Source: JBLHGU01 sp047615875 (GTDB taxonomy: Bacteria; Pseudomonadota; Gammaproteobacteria; Arenicellales; CAJQKF01). Taken from it: DNA of 10,754 nt. The notes under the pieces are model-generated. The model made no database searches, was not told the origin of the DNA, and saw only the letters and a list, made by a program, of their open reading frames with translations. Both the position numbers and the translations under genes were made by a program. The stretch covers positions 1 through 10,754 of the forward strand of contig JBLHGU010000168.1 in the NCBI GenBank assembly GCA_047615875.1, written 5' to 3'. Positions 1 to 5,579 of this stretch are shown one piece after another (within the stretch, counting starts at the first letter, position 1; each line of letters opens with the position of its first letter).

Positions 1-102
1 GTGCTCGCGATTGCTCTGTTGTTAAAACGGGATGCCGTCAACCGCCGGTCAAATCAAAATTTTAAACAACCAAAACGTCAACAAGCGTGCAACCCATGCT
101 GA
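1..102 (+). CDS. Possible C-terminal tail of a gene entering from the left edge
   Basis: Frame 1 is open from the first base to a TGA at 100-102, giving 33 residues. It begins with a hydrophobic run (VLAIALLLKRD) and becomes basic and polar, which would suit a last membrane helix with a cytoplasmic tail. A terminator-like hairpin follows 12 bases later, which supports a transcript ending here. The stretch is too short to recognise a family and could be a chance open frame, so no function is assigned. Confidence 0.25.
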   Translation: MLAIALLLKRDAVNRRSNQNFKQPKRQQACNPC

Positions 103-113
103 CTCTTTTTCCG

Positions 114-134
114 GCGCGTAACAACGCGTTTTAT
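114..134 (+). terminator. Candidate rho-independent terminator
   Basis: CGCGT at 115-119 pairs with ACGCG at 124-128 around the tetraloop AACA. A flanking G-T wobble is possible, and TTTTAT follows at 129-134. The stem is only five base pairs but GC-rich and correctly placed before a T run. It lies just after the open frame ending at 102 and 33 bases before the oxidoreductase start, so it probably separates the two transcripts. Confidence 0.4.
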
Positions 135-151
135 CTTTCAGTCACTATTTT

Positions 152-157
152 AAGGGA
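152..157 (+). promoter_or_regulatory. Ribosome binding site that decides a CTG start
   Basis: AAGGGA at 152-157 is the only good Shine-Dalgarno match before the oxidoreductase. Its spacing is 9 bases to CTG 167 but only 3 to ATT 161. The internal GTG at 212 is preceded by coding sequence for the nucleotide-binding loop and has no clear site of its own. Confidence 0.5.
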
Positions 158-166
158 TACATTATC

Positions 167-808
167 CTGAAAATCAGCATATTAGGCGCAACAGGCAATG
201 CCGTCAGTCGAGTGGTCGCTGAGGCTCTGTCGCGTGACCACGAGGTAACTGAAGTCGTTAGAAATTCAGCAACCACTAACGACCTACCCTCGAGCATTAA
301 AATTATTTCTGGCGATGTTGGCAATGTCGCAGACGTAGCCAAAGTCAGCGCCGGCCAGGATGTCGTAATTTCGGCTATCCGGCCTGCACCGAGCCACGAG
401 CGCGATATGGTTCCGACAACCCGGTCGCTGATGGACGGACTCGCGCAAACCGGTGTGCGACTGTTAATTGTCGGCGAGGCCTCAACACTAACGGTACCCG
501 GTACCGATGGTAAGACAGTCCTTGACGGCTCAAACTACCTTCCTGTTTCCGCACGACATATCGGCAAGGCAAGTGCTGATCAATTCGAGGTTTGTCTTGC
601 AGAAACCCGAGTGGATTGGGCCTATCTCAGTCCAGCTGCAGATTTTGCACCAGGGGAACGCACAGGCAATTTCCGTTTGGGTACTGACGAACTGTTGGTC
701 GACGCCGAGGGAGTCTCGAAGATCTCGATGGAGGACGCTGCAGTCGTGTTTCTCCATGAGGCCGAACTGCCCAGGCACCACCCGACCCGTTTCACGGCCG
801 CTTACTGA
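167..808 (+). CDS. NAD(P)H-binding oxidoreductase (atypical SDR, PF13460-like) with apparent CTG start
   Basis: This is a 213-residue single-domain Rossmann protein, the usual length for small NAD(P)-dependent epimerase-like reductases; its substrate is unknown. The N-terminus reads KISILGATGNAVSR, the dinucleotide loop. An AGDVxDVxxVxxxxAGQDVVISAIRP-type segment follows, with LSPAADFAPGERTG near residue 155 and a family-like end RFTAAY. There is no ATG, GTG or TTG between the in-frame TAA at 119-121 and GTG 212, and starting at 212 would delete the nucleotide loop. CTG 167 lies 9 bases after AAGGGA (152-157) and gives the expected family N-terminus. ATT 161 is the alternative but sits only 3 bases after the Shine-Dalgarno. 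Two family positions are altered: the third glycine of GxxGxxG is Val13, and the usual GGAGSL-like segment reads GEASTL. The gene may be diverged or in early decay. A small membrane-protein gene follows after 13 bases, probably in the same operon. Confidence 0.75.
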   Translation: MKISILGATGNAVSRVVAEALSRDHEVTEVVRNSATTNDLPSSIKIISGDVGNVADVAKVSAGQDVVISAIRPAPSHERDMVPTTRSLMDGLAQTGVRLLIVGEASTLTVPGTDGKTVLDGSNYLPVSARHIGKASADQFEVCLAETRVDWAYLSPAADFAPGERTGNFRLGTDELLVDAEGVSKISMEDAAVVFLHEAELPRHHPTRFTAAY

Positions 809-821
809 GTCAAGGGCTTCT

Positions 822-1277
822 ATGAGCGAGTTTAAACAGCTAACCTCATATCAACTACAGAAGACACCAATGAATATCATCACTAAATATTTTAAATGGG
901 TAATGCTTGTTTTTGGCACGCTTACCTTCACCATGTTTTATGGCCTTTTCGCACCACAAGCTGCACTGGAATCAATGTTCGGCGCGTCATTCGATGGAAC
1001 ACTTGAAACGCTTGTTGTTCGCAGCTGGTCTGCGTTGGTAGGCCTAATGGGGGCCATGCTCATATACGGGGCCTATAGTGAAAATAATCGCATATTCTCC
1101 ATCTCGATAGTGGCAGTTAGCAAAGTTATCTTTGTGTCACTCATGTTTCTTTATGGGCAGGCATTTTTAGGTACAGCTGGAATGGCAATTATTATGGATT
1201 GCATCTTTATTATTCTCTCGGGGTTTTATCTGATAGCGATTGTTATCAAGGGACCAATCATTGATAAAACCATTTAA
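822..1277 (+). CDS. Small integral membrane protein, four predicted helices
   Basis: From ATG 822 the product is 151 residues; from ATG 870 it is 135. The 822 start has AAGGG at 813-816 region about 5 bases upstream and lies 13 bases after the oxidoreductase stop. The 870 start has only a weak AGAAG, but it begins directly ahead of the first helix, which is a typical layout. Counting from 870, hydrophobic segments lie at about 8-28, 48-69, 77-96 and 104-127. A conserved-looking loop (APQAALESMFGASFDG) lies between helices 1 and 2, and RSW begins helix 2. There is no signal peptidase site and no catalytic motif. I do not recognise the family with certainty. Its position suggests cotranscription with the upstream reductase. 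The 3' end faces the convergent siderophore-interacting gene 79 bases away, and I see no clear terminator between them. Confidence 0.75.
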   Translation: MSEFKQLTSYQLQKTPMNIITKYFKWVMLVFGTLTFTMFYGLFAPQAALESMFGASFDGTLETLVVRSWSALVGLMGAMLIYGAYSENNRIFSISIVAVSKVIFVSLMFLYGQAFLGTAGMAIIMDCIFIILSGFYLIAIVIKGPIIDKTI

Positions 1278-1356
1278 CTATTGTTGATTACCTGCAAGCC
1301 AGGGCCTGTTCCTATTTGGGTCAAACACAAATCAAAATATGTAAACATCAGGCCGC

Positions 1357-2115
1357 TCAAGCAACGTCGTCGCGTTTCGCAATTTTATGCTGTTCTTCAT
1401 CCAGGCCCTTTTTCCAGTAGCTCGAGATATATAGACGGGATTTCTCGACGTTCCTGTCCTGCTTGAAGTATTGACGAGTCTTCTTCATCGTTTTGAATTC
1501 ACAGGCGACCCAAACCGCAACCTTGCCTTCCAGCCAGGTTAGCGCCTTGATAGCCTTATACAGAGGAGCGTTATCGGAGCCAGGCTGAGAATTGACCACC
1601 CAGATCAACTCCATTCCGGACGGTACCGGTAAGTCTTGTCGGTCTTCATCGGTAATGATTTCTATAACGATATAACCTTTGGCATCAGCAGGTAGATGCC
1701 CGAAATTAACCGCCAGCGCTGGCAGTGCTGTCATGTCAGCAGCCAGTAGATACCAGTCTGCATCAGTGTTAATGATGGTGGCAGGGCCTGGACCGAAAAT
1801 AGACATTCTGTCGCCAGGTTGCGCCTGGATGGACCAGGGTGCGGCCACACCATCAACCGAGCCTTCGGGATTCATATGAAGCATAAAGTCGACATCAATT
1901 TCGTGCAGGTCTGACCGATATTGCGCGATTGTGTAGGTCCTCAACACGGGTTTTTCAGGATCTTCGCCAGGAAAAACAAGCTTAAAATAGCCCCCTTCTG
2001 CATCCTCAGGAAAACTGGCGAGTTCTTCACCCTGTAATGTCAAACGGCGCATATTCTGTGTCAAATGTGATGCCGCTGTTACCGTTAATTCTCGTGCTTT
2101 GCGTTTCTTAGCCAT
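1357..2115 (-). CDS. Siderophore-interacting protein (FAD-dependent ferric-siderophore reductase family)
   Basis: This 252-residue protein has the ViuB/SIP layout. An N-terminal FAD-binding beta-barrel carries the RTYT flavin motif at 59-62 and PGDRMSIFGPGP at 100-111. An NAD(P)H-binding domain follows, with AADMTALPA at 125-133. The C-terminal signature SSYWKKGLDEEQHK is at 231-243. Family members are cytoplasmic and use NAD(P)H or ferredoxin to reduce Fe(III)-siderophore, releasing Fe(II). Where many relatives have GE before the last helix region, this one has CEF at 205-207. ATG 2115 was chosen because TGGGA lies about 7 bases upstream and MAKKRKAREL is a normal family N-terminus. The frame stays open to GTG 2199, which overlaps the stop of the upstream membrane ORF in a GTGA arrangement. 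That start would add 28 unusual residues containing three cysteines, so I consider it less likely. No Fur box is obvious. Confidence 0.88.
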   Translation of the reverse strand: MAKKRKARELTVTAASHLTQNMRRLTLQGEELASFPEDAEGGYFKLVFPGEDPEKPVLRTYTIAQYRSDLHEIDVDFMLHMNPEGSVDGVAAPWSIQAQPGDRMSIFGPGPATIINTDADWYLLAADMTALPALAVNFGHLPADAKGYIVIEIITDEDRQDLPVPSGMELIWVVNSQPGSDNAPLYKAIKALTWLEGKVAVWVACEFKTMKKTRQYFKQDRNVEKSRLYISSYWKKGLDEEQHKIAKRDDVA

Positions 2116-2195
2116 TATTTTTTCCCATGTACAACTGCATAACAAAATGCCGCCACACCAGGCGCACGCCGTCTTCATAGTAACTATCCTATCAA

Positions 2196-2399
2196 TCACG
2201 AATGCGTGAGCAACAGTGACAACGGAGTTAACATGATCGTAATGATCATGAATCGCGTTACCAATTCACCGGTGGGGTGCAGCAGTCCCACTTGCTCTGT
2301 GCCATTAAGTAAAGCAATTATCATTGGTATGGTCGAAAGCGCTAGTATTATCCAGATAAAATAAACGCTGTTAACAATTGCGTTTATCGACCTCTCCAT
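2196..2399 (-). CDS. Short membrane ORF resembling the N-terminus of a ferric-reductase-like protein, possibly truncated
   Basis: The 67 residues contain two hydrophobic helices at about 11-31 and 47-65. The segment LLHPTGELVTRFMIITIMLT followed by PLSLLL resembles the first two helices of ferric-reductase-like or MsrQ/YedZ haem-binding membrane proteins, where a HxTGxxALR-type turn precedes a helix ending in TPL. Those proteins usually have about six helices and some 200 residues. Here a TGA stops the frame right after TPLSLLLTHS, and the haem-ligand histidines that would come later are absent. The gene is probably a truncated or internally deleted remnant rather than a complete protein. It lies directly upstream of the siderophore-interacting gene, and an intact version would make a plausible redox partner. 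No Shine-Dalgarno precedes ATG 2399. A TACAAT -10-like box ends 8 bases upstream, so any transcript could be nearly leaderless. Confidence 0.5.
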   Translation of the reverse strand: MERSINAIVNSVYFIWIILALSTIPMIIALLNGTEQVGLLHPTGELVTRFMIITIMLTPLSLLLTHS

Positions 2400-2407
2400 T
2401 ATTTAAG

Positions 2408-2413
2408 ATTGTA
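2408..2413 (-). promoter_or_regulatory. Candidate -10 box upstream of the membrane ORF / siderophore-interacting gene
   Basis: On the minus strand 2413-2408 reads TACAAT, one change from the consensus. No good -35 lies 16-18 bases upstream. The place where one would be is occupied by the palindrome at 2422-2437, which would fit an activator-dependent or repressed promoter. The start point would fall around 2401, almost at ATG 2399. Confidence 0.3.
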
Positions 2414-2421
2414 GCGCTGTC

Positions 2422-2437
2422 GCCGTAATTTTACGGC
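2422..2437. promoter_or_regulatory. Perfect inverted repeat GCCGTAA-TT-TTACGGC, candidate operator
   Basis: The two 7-base arms are exact reverse complements separated by two bases. The site sits 23-38 bases before ATG 2399, overlapping the -35 region of the candidate promoter, which is where a dimeric regulator would bind. Read on the plus strand it is followed by TGTATTTTTC, so a weak terminator is an alternative, although no intact plus-strand gene ends here. Confidence 0.35.
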
Positions 2438-2487
2438 TGTATTTTTCATGCTCAAAAAATCCTGACTTAAACCGATTACACCCACAA

Positions 2488-3047
2488 TCATTGATCTGTT
2501 AAAAACACGTCTTTCCCCACAACAAAGTTGTACGACTGAATGATGAGTTGAAAAACAACCTCCATCTCATACATCGATCCAGGTGTGTAAAGCATTACAA
2601 ACCCTTCCCAGCCTGGTCTCTCATCGGTCCAGGGATGGTAGATGGCCCATACGGAATCGATGGCCTTAACCGCCAGTTCGGGTGAAAGAGACGCATGCAG
2701 ACTGCCGTCTGGGTGTAAGTGCGCAATTTACGTCCTCGAATAATCACATCGGGACGAGCAAGGGTTATGTTCTCGCTAATCCTAAACCCCTTCGCGACCG
2801 GCAAGGAAACAACTGTCTCGCCTATATTCACCCCGGGAGTCACCGACACTCGTTGCGACAACTATGCTGAAATTTTTGGAACTGGTTTAACGCCAATCTG
2901 AATGTGCGGCATTCCAACCGTGGTTGAAGGTATTGGGCTTTTTCGGTTTGGCAAGTTCTGAAGTTCCGCAGCAACAGCGGCGGATCAGAAGGATATCGAT
3001 ATGATGATCAGTAAGCAAAGGCGTATCGATGTAATGTTCAGACTCAT
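2488..3047 (-). pseudogene. Broken luciferase-family (PF17648-like) secreted protein
   Basis: Reading from ATG 3047 through three lesions recovers one coherent protein of about 186 codons. First comes a signal peptide (MSLNITSIRLCLLIIISISF, then SAAVAA before ELQN). Next is LPNRKSPIPSTTVGMPHIQI, then VSVTPGVNIGETVVSLPVAK. After a frame change it continues with AHLHPDGSLHASLSPELAVK, WAIYHPWTDERPGWEGFVML and FQLIIQSYNFVVGKDV. This order matches the 'luciferase' domain proteins with their AHIHPDGSLH and RPGWEGFVMLYTP motifs; their biochemical role is not established. The lesions are a TGA at 2985-2987 (codon 21, end of the signal peptide), a TAG at 2862-2864 (codon 62), and a one-base loss near 2724-2727 just before the HLH motif. 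The net length is not a multiple of three, as expected. The final stop is TGA at 2488-2490. Family recognition comes from remembered motifs, not a search. Confidence 0.8.
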
Positions 3048-3199
3048 GGTCGCTCCAATCTAAATTGCTGGGTGTCCTGGTGTCAGTGACTTTGAAACTA
3101 AAGACTGTCACAAATCCAGGATACGTTCTGGTTTATCTGCTGCCCCGGCTGAGTACTCCGGGAGCAAGGGTTCTGTCTATTTATGATTATTCTGTAGTA

Positions 3200-3227
3200 T
3201 GGGTTAGGGGCTTTATTGCGTAACCCA
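3200..3227. repeat. Inverted repeat TGGGTTA ... TAACCCA
   Basis: Seven-base arms at 3200-3206 and 3221-3227 are exact reverse complements around a 14-base loop. Similar TGGGTTnnG / CnnAACCCA hairpins are common intergenic repeats in proteobacterial genomes. The same TTGGGT/ACCCAA core recurs at 3257-3263 and 3379-3385, so this may be part of a larger decayed repeat cluster. Confidence 0.4.
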
Positions 3228-3301
3228 ATTCACTGGCCTTACAATGGCCTCAACATGTTGGGTTTCACTGCGTTCTCGGCAACTGCTCCTTGCTTCGCTT
3301 G

Positions 3302-3324
3302 AGAGCGCCTACTGTTGGTGCTCT
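3302..3324. repeat. Hairpin inside the structured repeat
   Basis: AGAGCGCC (3302-3309) pairs with GGTGCTCT (3317-3324) with one G-T wobble around the loop TACTGTT. It lies between the left inverted end and the octamer array. No T run follows, so it is not a simple terminator. Confidence 0.45.
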
Positions 3325-3330
3325 ACCTCC

Positions 3331-3362
3331 GGAACGCCGGAACGCCGGACCGCCGGACCGCC
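3331..3362. repeat. Tandem array of four octamers
   Basis: The array is GGAACGCC twice (3331-3346) followed by GGACCGCC twice (3347-3362). The two halves differ only by A to C at the fourth base. Such arrays expand by slippage. It is much more GC-rich than the surrounding sequence. Confidence 0.85.
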
Positions 3363-3481
3363 GCATCCATGCAGTCGTACCCAACCTGCTTTTCAACTTT
3401 GCCCCTTTTAGTTTCGTGCGAACGATAGCTTTGTGCAGCTCTAAACCAATATACAATTTGAAGCTACCTGTAGTTTTAAAT

Positions 3482-3858
3482 AGGCTGATCGATAAGATGG
3501 TTGACCAGCCCAAGTAACAGATTATTGGCGAGTTGAGCATTGCGCTCCCAGCTTTTATGGAACGGTCTGCTGTCGTTAACCATATTGGGGCCTTTGCTAA
3601 AGAACATCCTTGCATCAGTTTAAAGCTAGATTTTTCAGATACTCCAATCGATCTTATTCAAGATGGAGTTGGTGTAGCGATAAGGATGGGATTGCGGTAT
3701 TGCCCAAATTCCTGATAGAGAATGAAATCGCTAGTGGTAATTTGTGCGGGTCAGAGATCAAGCCCATTGGTGTTTACGCGGTGTGGCCACCAAATGCTCC
3801 CAAAGGGGGCTTAACTAGTCGCTTTGTGGAGCACCCAAAGGAAAACTCACCCTATTGA
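3482..3858 (+). pseudogene. LysR-type transcriptional regulator remnant
   Basis: Only parts of the effector-binding domain survive. From about 3482 the frame reads RLIDKMVDQPK, then a TAA at 3515-3517, then QIIGELSIALPAFMER, HPCISLKLDFSDTPIDLIQD and GVAIRMG. These are the linker helix and first half of a LysR substrate-binding domain. At about 3686-3693 the reading jumps frame and position to GIAVLPKFLIENEIASG, VYAVWPP and SRFVEH, the C-terminal signature, ending at TGA 3856-3858. In the family, IRxG and GIAxLP are normally some 80-90 residues apart, so an internal deletion joined the two at a shared GGGATTG-like sequence. The N-terminal helix-turn-helix (roughly the first 80 residues) is missing, with repeat-rich DNA in its place. 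The product cannot be a working regulator. What it once controlled is unknown; the broken luciferase-family gene nearby is a possible former target. Confidence 0.8.
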
Positions 3859-4030
3859 TGATGGTATTTAAGGCTGCTATGAGATAATAGGGGTGTTGGC
3901 CGAACTAGTGTTGCAGGGGACCTCGGGCTTGACTGTGCTTCGGTGCCAGGGAGTGACGTCGAGCCGGGGCATTATTAGGGTTCGGTCGTCGTTAATGAAA
4001 CCTGTTCATGGGTTTTGACCGGCTCATTGT

Positions 4031-5272
4031 TTAAACTTCATAAACTATCGGAGTCAGCATGACTTCACTGACTCGTTTACGCCCAAGGCGAGGGTGCAAT
4101 TTCGTCGCTAGGCAACTACAGGCGAACAAACTTATCGCGGTTAATCCAAACATCATCTGTAGCGGTGCGACTATTAGTAAAAGGCTTGCCGCTCCGGGGG
4201 TCAGTACTCCGGATACATCACGATAAGTTGAGTAAACCGCAGACATTTCAGTGCGTTCGGAGGGTTTGACTGCCATCAAAAAAGGTAGCCCGGCACTCAT
4301 GTCGAGCAAAATGAGAAACAGAGACGCTACGACCAGACTGGCGATGGCGATGGCAGGGCCGCTAAAACTGAATGAAGCTAGCAGGAAAAAAATGCCGCTC
4401 GCGCTAAACCCAAGTAGCACCGCTTGTTTAACCTGTCCTTTCATAACCTTGAGCATCATGGGTGTTAAAAATAGAAATAGGTTGGTTGCGGAAAGCAATA
4501 TACCTCCGAGTAGCTCGCTGTAACCATTCTCGACTGCGTATATTGGTAGATAGACAACATATACCCACCAGGCGCAGGAACGGATGACCGCGAATACCCA
4601 ACCGGCTATTAGTCGAGGCTGCTTGCGAAACTTATCTAAATAGGCAAATGGATTCGGCGGTCTGGATTTTGCTTTGTGTATGGCCTTGCCGTCACCTAGT
4701 CTGAGTTTCCAGAAAATAATCAGTAATAGAACCGCGGCGAGTGCTGCGATTATAAACGGGGCGGGTTGCCAGATACCGAGTAACCAGATTCCCAGAAATG
4801 GTCCTATCGACCAGGCGGCCCCACTGTAAAAAAGCCTCAGTGTTTCGCATTCACCAAGATTGGCGCGGCTGATATAATCCATGACATAGGCATTAAAACA
4901 AACGGTCATGACGACGACCGACAGGGTCATTAAACCCAGCCCGATGGCAATCATCCAGCTATCGGCAAAAATACCCAAAATAGCGCCTGCAATATAGGCA
5001 ATGACGGCCCAGGTATACAGCCATCGACGGGCAAGGTAGCGACTTGCGAAAGGAACTGCCAGCGCTGTAATTAAGGATAACATTCCCACGATGAAGTAGA
5101 TTTCGGAAACCAGTTTGGCATCGTTAAAAGCTCGATACATTACGATGGGAAGGACTGATACGAGAATGCCTCGTGCTGCACTTTCCAGTGCCGATAGCCA
5201 GGCGAAGGCTTTAACACCGGGTATGGGTATCTGATTGATGGCAACTGGATTACGGTTTCCGTACATGATCAT
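4031..5272 (-). CDS. MFS transporter, substrate unknown
   Basis: The 413-residue protein has about 12 hydrophobic helices in two halves of six. They are split by a basic, polar central loop at about 190-220 (KLRLGDGKAIHKAKSRPPNP), as usual for major facilitator proteins. The loop between helices 2 and 3 (ASRYLARRW, 76-84) is a degenerate form of the family motif GxxxDRxGRR. The second half has AVKPSERTEMSAVYSTYRDV at 334-353 and a proline-glycine helix (TPGAASLLL) typical of such carriers. It would act in the inner membrane as a proton-coupled or facilitative carrier; nothing visible identifies the substrate. ATG 5272 is followed by a second ATG two codons later, and the Shine-Dalgarno is weak for both. 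A perfect TATAAT lies at 5300-5295 on this strand. The gene converges on the dead LysR fragment and diverges from the EamA gene. Confidence 0.88.
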   Translation of the reverse strand: MIMYGNRNPVAINQIPIPGVKAFAWLSALESAARGILVSVLPIVMYRAFNDAKLVSEIYFIVGMLSLITALAVPFASRYLARRWLYTWAVIAYIAGAILGIFADSWMIAIGLGLMTLSVVVMTVCFNAYVMDYISRANLGECETLRLFYSGAAWSIGPFLGIWLLGIWQPAPFIIAALAAVLLLIIFWKLRLGDGKAIHKAKSRPPNPFAYLDKFRKQPRLIAGWVFAVIRSCAWWVYVVYLPIYAVENGYSELLGGILLSATNLFLFLTPMMLKVMKGQVKQAVLLGFSASGIFFLLASFSFSGPAIAIASLVVASLFLILLDMSAGLPFLMAVKPSERTEMSAVYSTYRDVSGVLTPGAASLLLIVAPLQMMFGLTAISLFACSCLATKLHPRLGRKRVSEVMLTPIVYEV

Positions 5273-5294
5273 TCACGCATTAAACATGGCGATG

Positions 5295-5300
5295 ATTATA
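5295..5300 (-). promoter_or_regulatory. -10 box for the MFS transporter gene
   Basis: On the minus strand this is an exact TATAAT. The start point would fall near 5288, leaving a leader of about 16 bases before ATG 5272. No recognisable -35 stands 16-18 bases upstream (the region reads ACCAGAAATT), so the promoter may need an activator. Confidence 0.4.
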
Positions 5301-5409
5301 GGATTCTGAATTTTAATTTCTGGTATATTTGCGCGATATTTTTCGATTGATTCAGTAGAGTTTTTCGATGGTCAAAATTAACAGGTAGTCGTTTTATGAC
5401 TGCTGCGTG

Positions 5410-5420
5410 TGACCGGGTCA
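5410..5420. promoter_or_regulatory. Odd palindrome TGACC-G-GGTCA in the divergent region
   Basis: Two perfect 5-base arms surround one base. Its location between two divergent transporter genes would suit a dimeric regulator, but a palindrome this short can occur by chance. Confidence 0.2.
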
Positions 5421-5579
5421 TTCGGGTTTGTGTACCTTTCTGTTGAGTCATAGGCAAATTTTTCACCGATAGTATTGCTACGGAAATTTAGCCATACTGA
5501 AACATTCATTTGACTGACTGTCGTGCTATCGAGCGTGTCTTTTGGTTTTATTGCTTAGGGCTACGAGATAGGGCTCCGA

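Larger units (their letters stand above)
3257..3385. repeat. MITE-like structured repeat with imperfect inverted ends
   Basis: The left end reads GTTGGGTTTCACTGCG (3257-3272). The reverse complement of the right end (3385-3370) reads GTTGGGTACGACTGCA. Twelve of 16 positions match with no gaps, conserving GTTGGGT-n3-ACTGC. The 129-bp interior contains an 8-bp-stem hairpin and four tandem octamers, and it encodes nothing recognisable. No target-site duplication is visible at the borders (TCAACAT on the left, CTGCTTT on the right). It could be a degenerate miniature mobile element or a dispersed intergenic repeat. Confidence 0.45.
3048..3481. other. Gene-free, repeat-rich stretch between two pseudogenes
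   Basis: I find no credible coding sequence here; the open frames are low-complexity shadows over GC-rich repeats. The stretch holds a CCCGG/CCGGG hairpin (3144-3162), a TGGGTTA/TAACCCA inverted repeat (3200-3227), a GGCC-loop-GGCC hairpin (about 3235-3249) and the ~130-bp structured repeat at 3257-3385. The remaining bases up to the LysR remnant show nothing I can name. Confidence 0.5.
5273..5579. other. Divergent intergenic region between MFS and EamA transporter genes
   Basis: This 307-bp stretch carries no gene. It holds the MFS -10 candidate (5295-5300), a seven-codon mini-ORF with its own ribosome-binding-like AGTAGAG (ATG 5368 to TAG 5388), an 11-bp odd palindrome TGACCGGGTCA at 5410-5420, and the EamA ribosome site AGGG at 5570-5573. 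I could not find a convincing sigma70 promoter for the EamA gene; TTGACT at about 5511-5516 lacks a good -10 partner. Confidence 0.5.

Noticed and set aside
507..821. Long N-terminal extension of the small membrane protein
   Set aside because: This part is a shifted frame over the reductase gene; the real start is ATG 822 or 870.
1278..1356. Bidirectional terminator between the convergent membrane-protein and siderophore-interacting genes
   Set aside because: I found no stem of useful length followed by a T run on either strand.
2595..2870. Open frames on both strands here as small novel proteins
   Set aside because: They are out-of-frame or partial readings of the broken luciferase-family gene; its frame changes at about 2725, so the minus-strand ORF is half correct and half shifted.
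2887..3111. A 74-residue cysteine-rich minus-strand ORF
   Set aside because: It is the wrong frame over the signal peptide and N-terminus of the same pseudogene.
3302..3324. tRNA fragment, because the reverse strand contains GGTAGAGCACC like a D-arm
   Set aside because: No acceptor, anticodon or T-arm sequence accompanies it; the match is only the hairpin strand.
3331..3362. CRISPR-like array
   Set aside because: The 8-bp units are contiguous with no spacers.
3265..3615. A 116-residue minus-strand ORF that looked faintly transposase-like
   Set aside because: Its frame is carried by the GC-rich octamer array and by antisense of the LysR remnant; no catalytic motif or domain order is visible.
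3998..4015. Terminator after the MFS gene (AAACC/GGTTT hairpin)
   Set aside because: The stem is AT-rich and short, and no T run follows on the minus strand.
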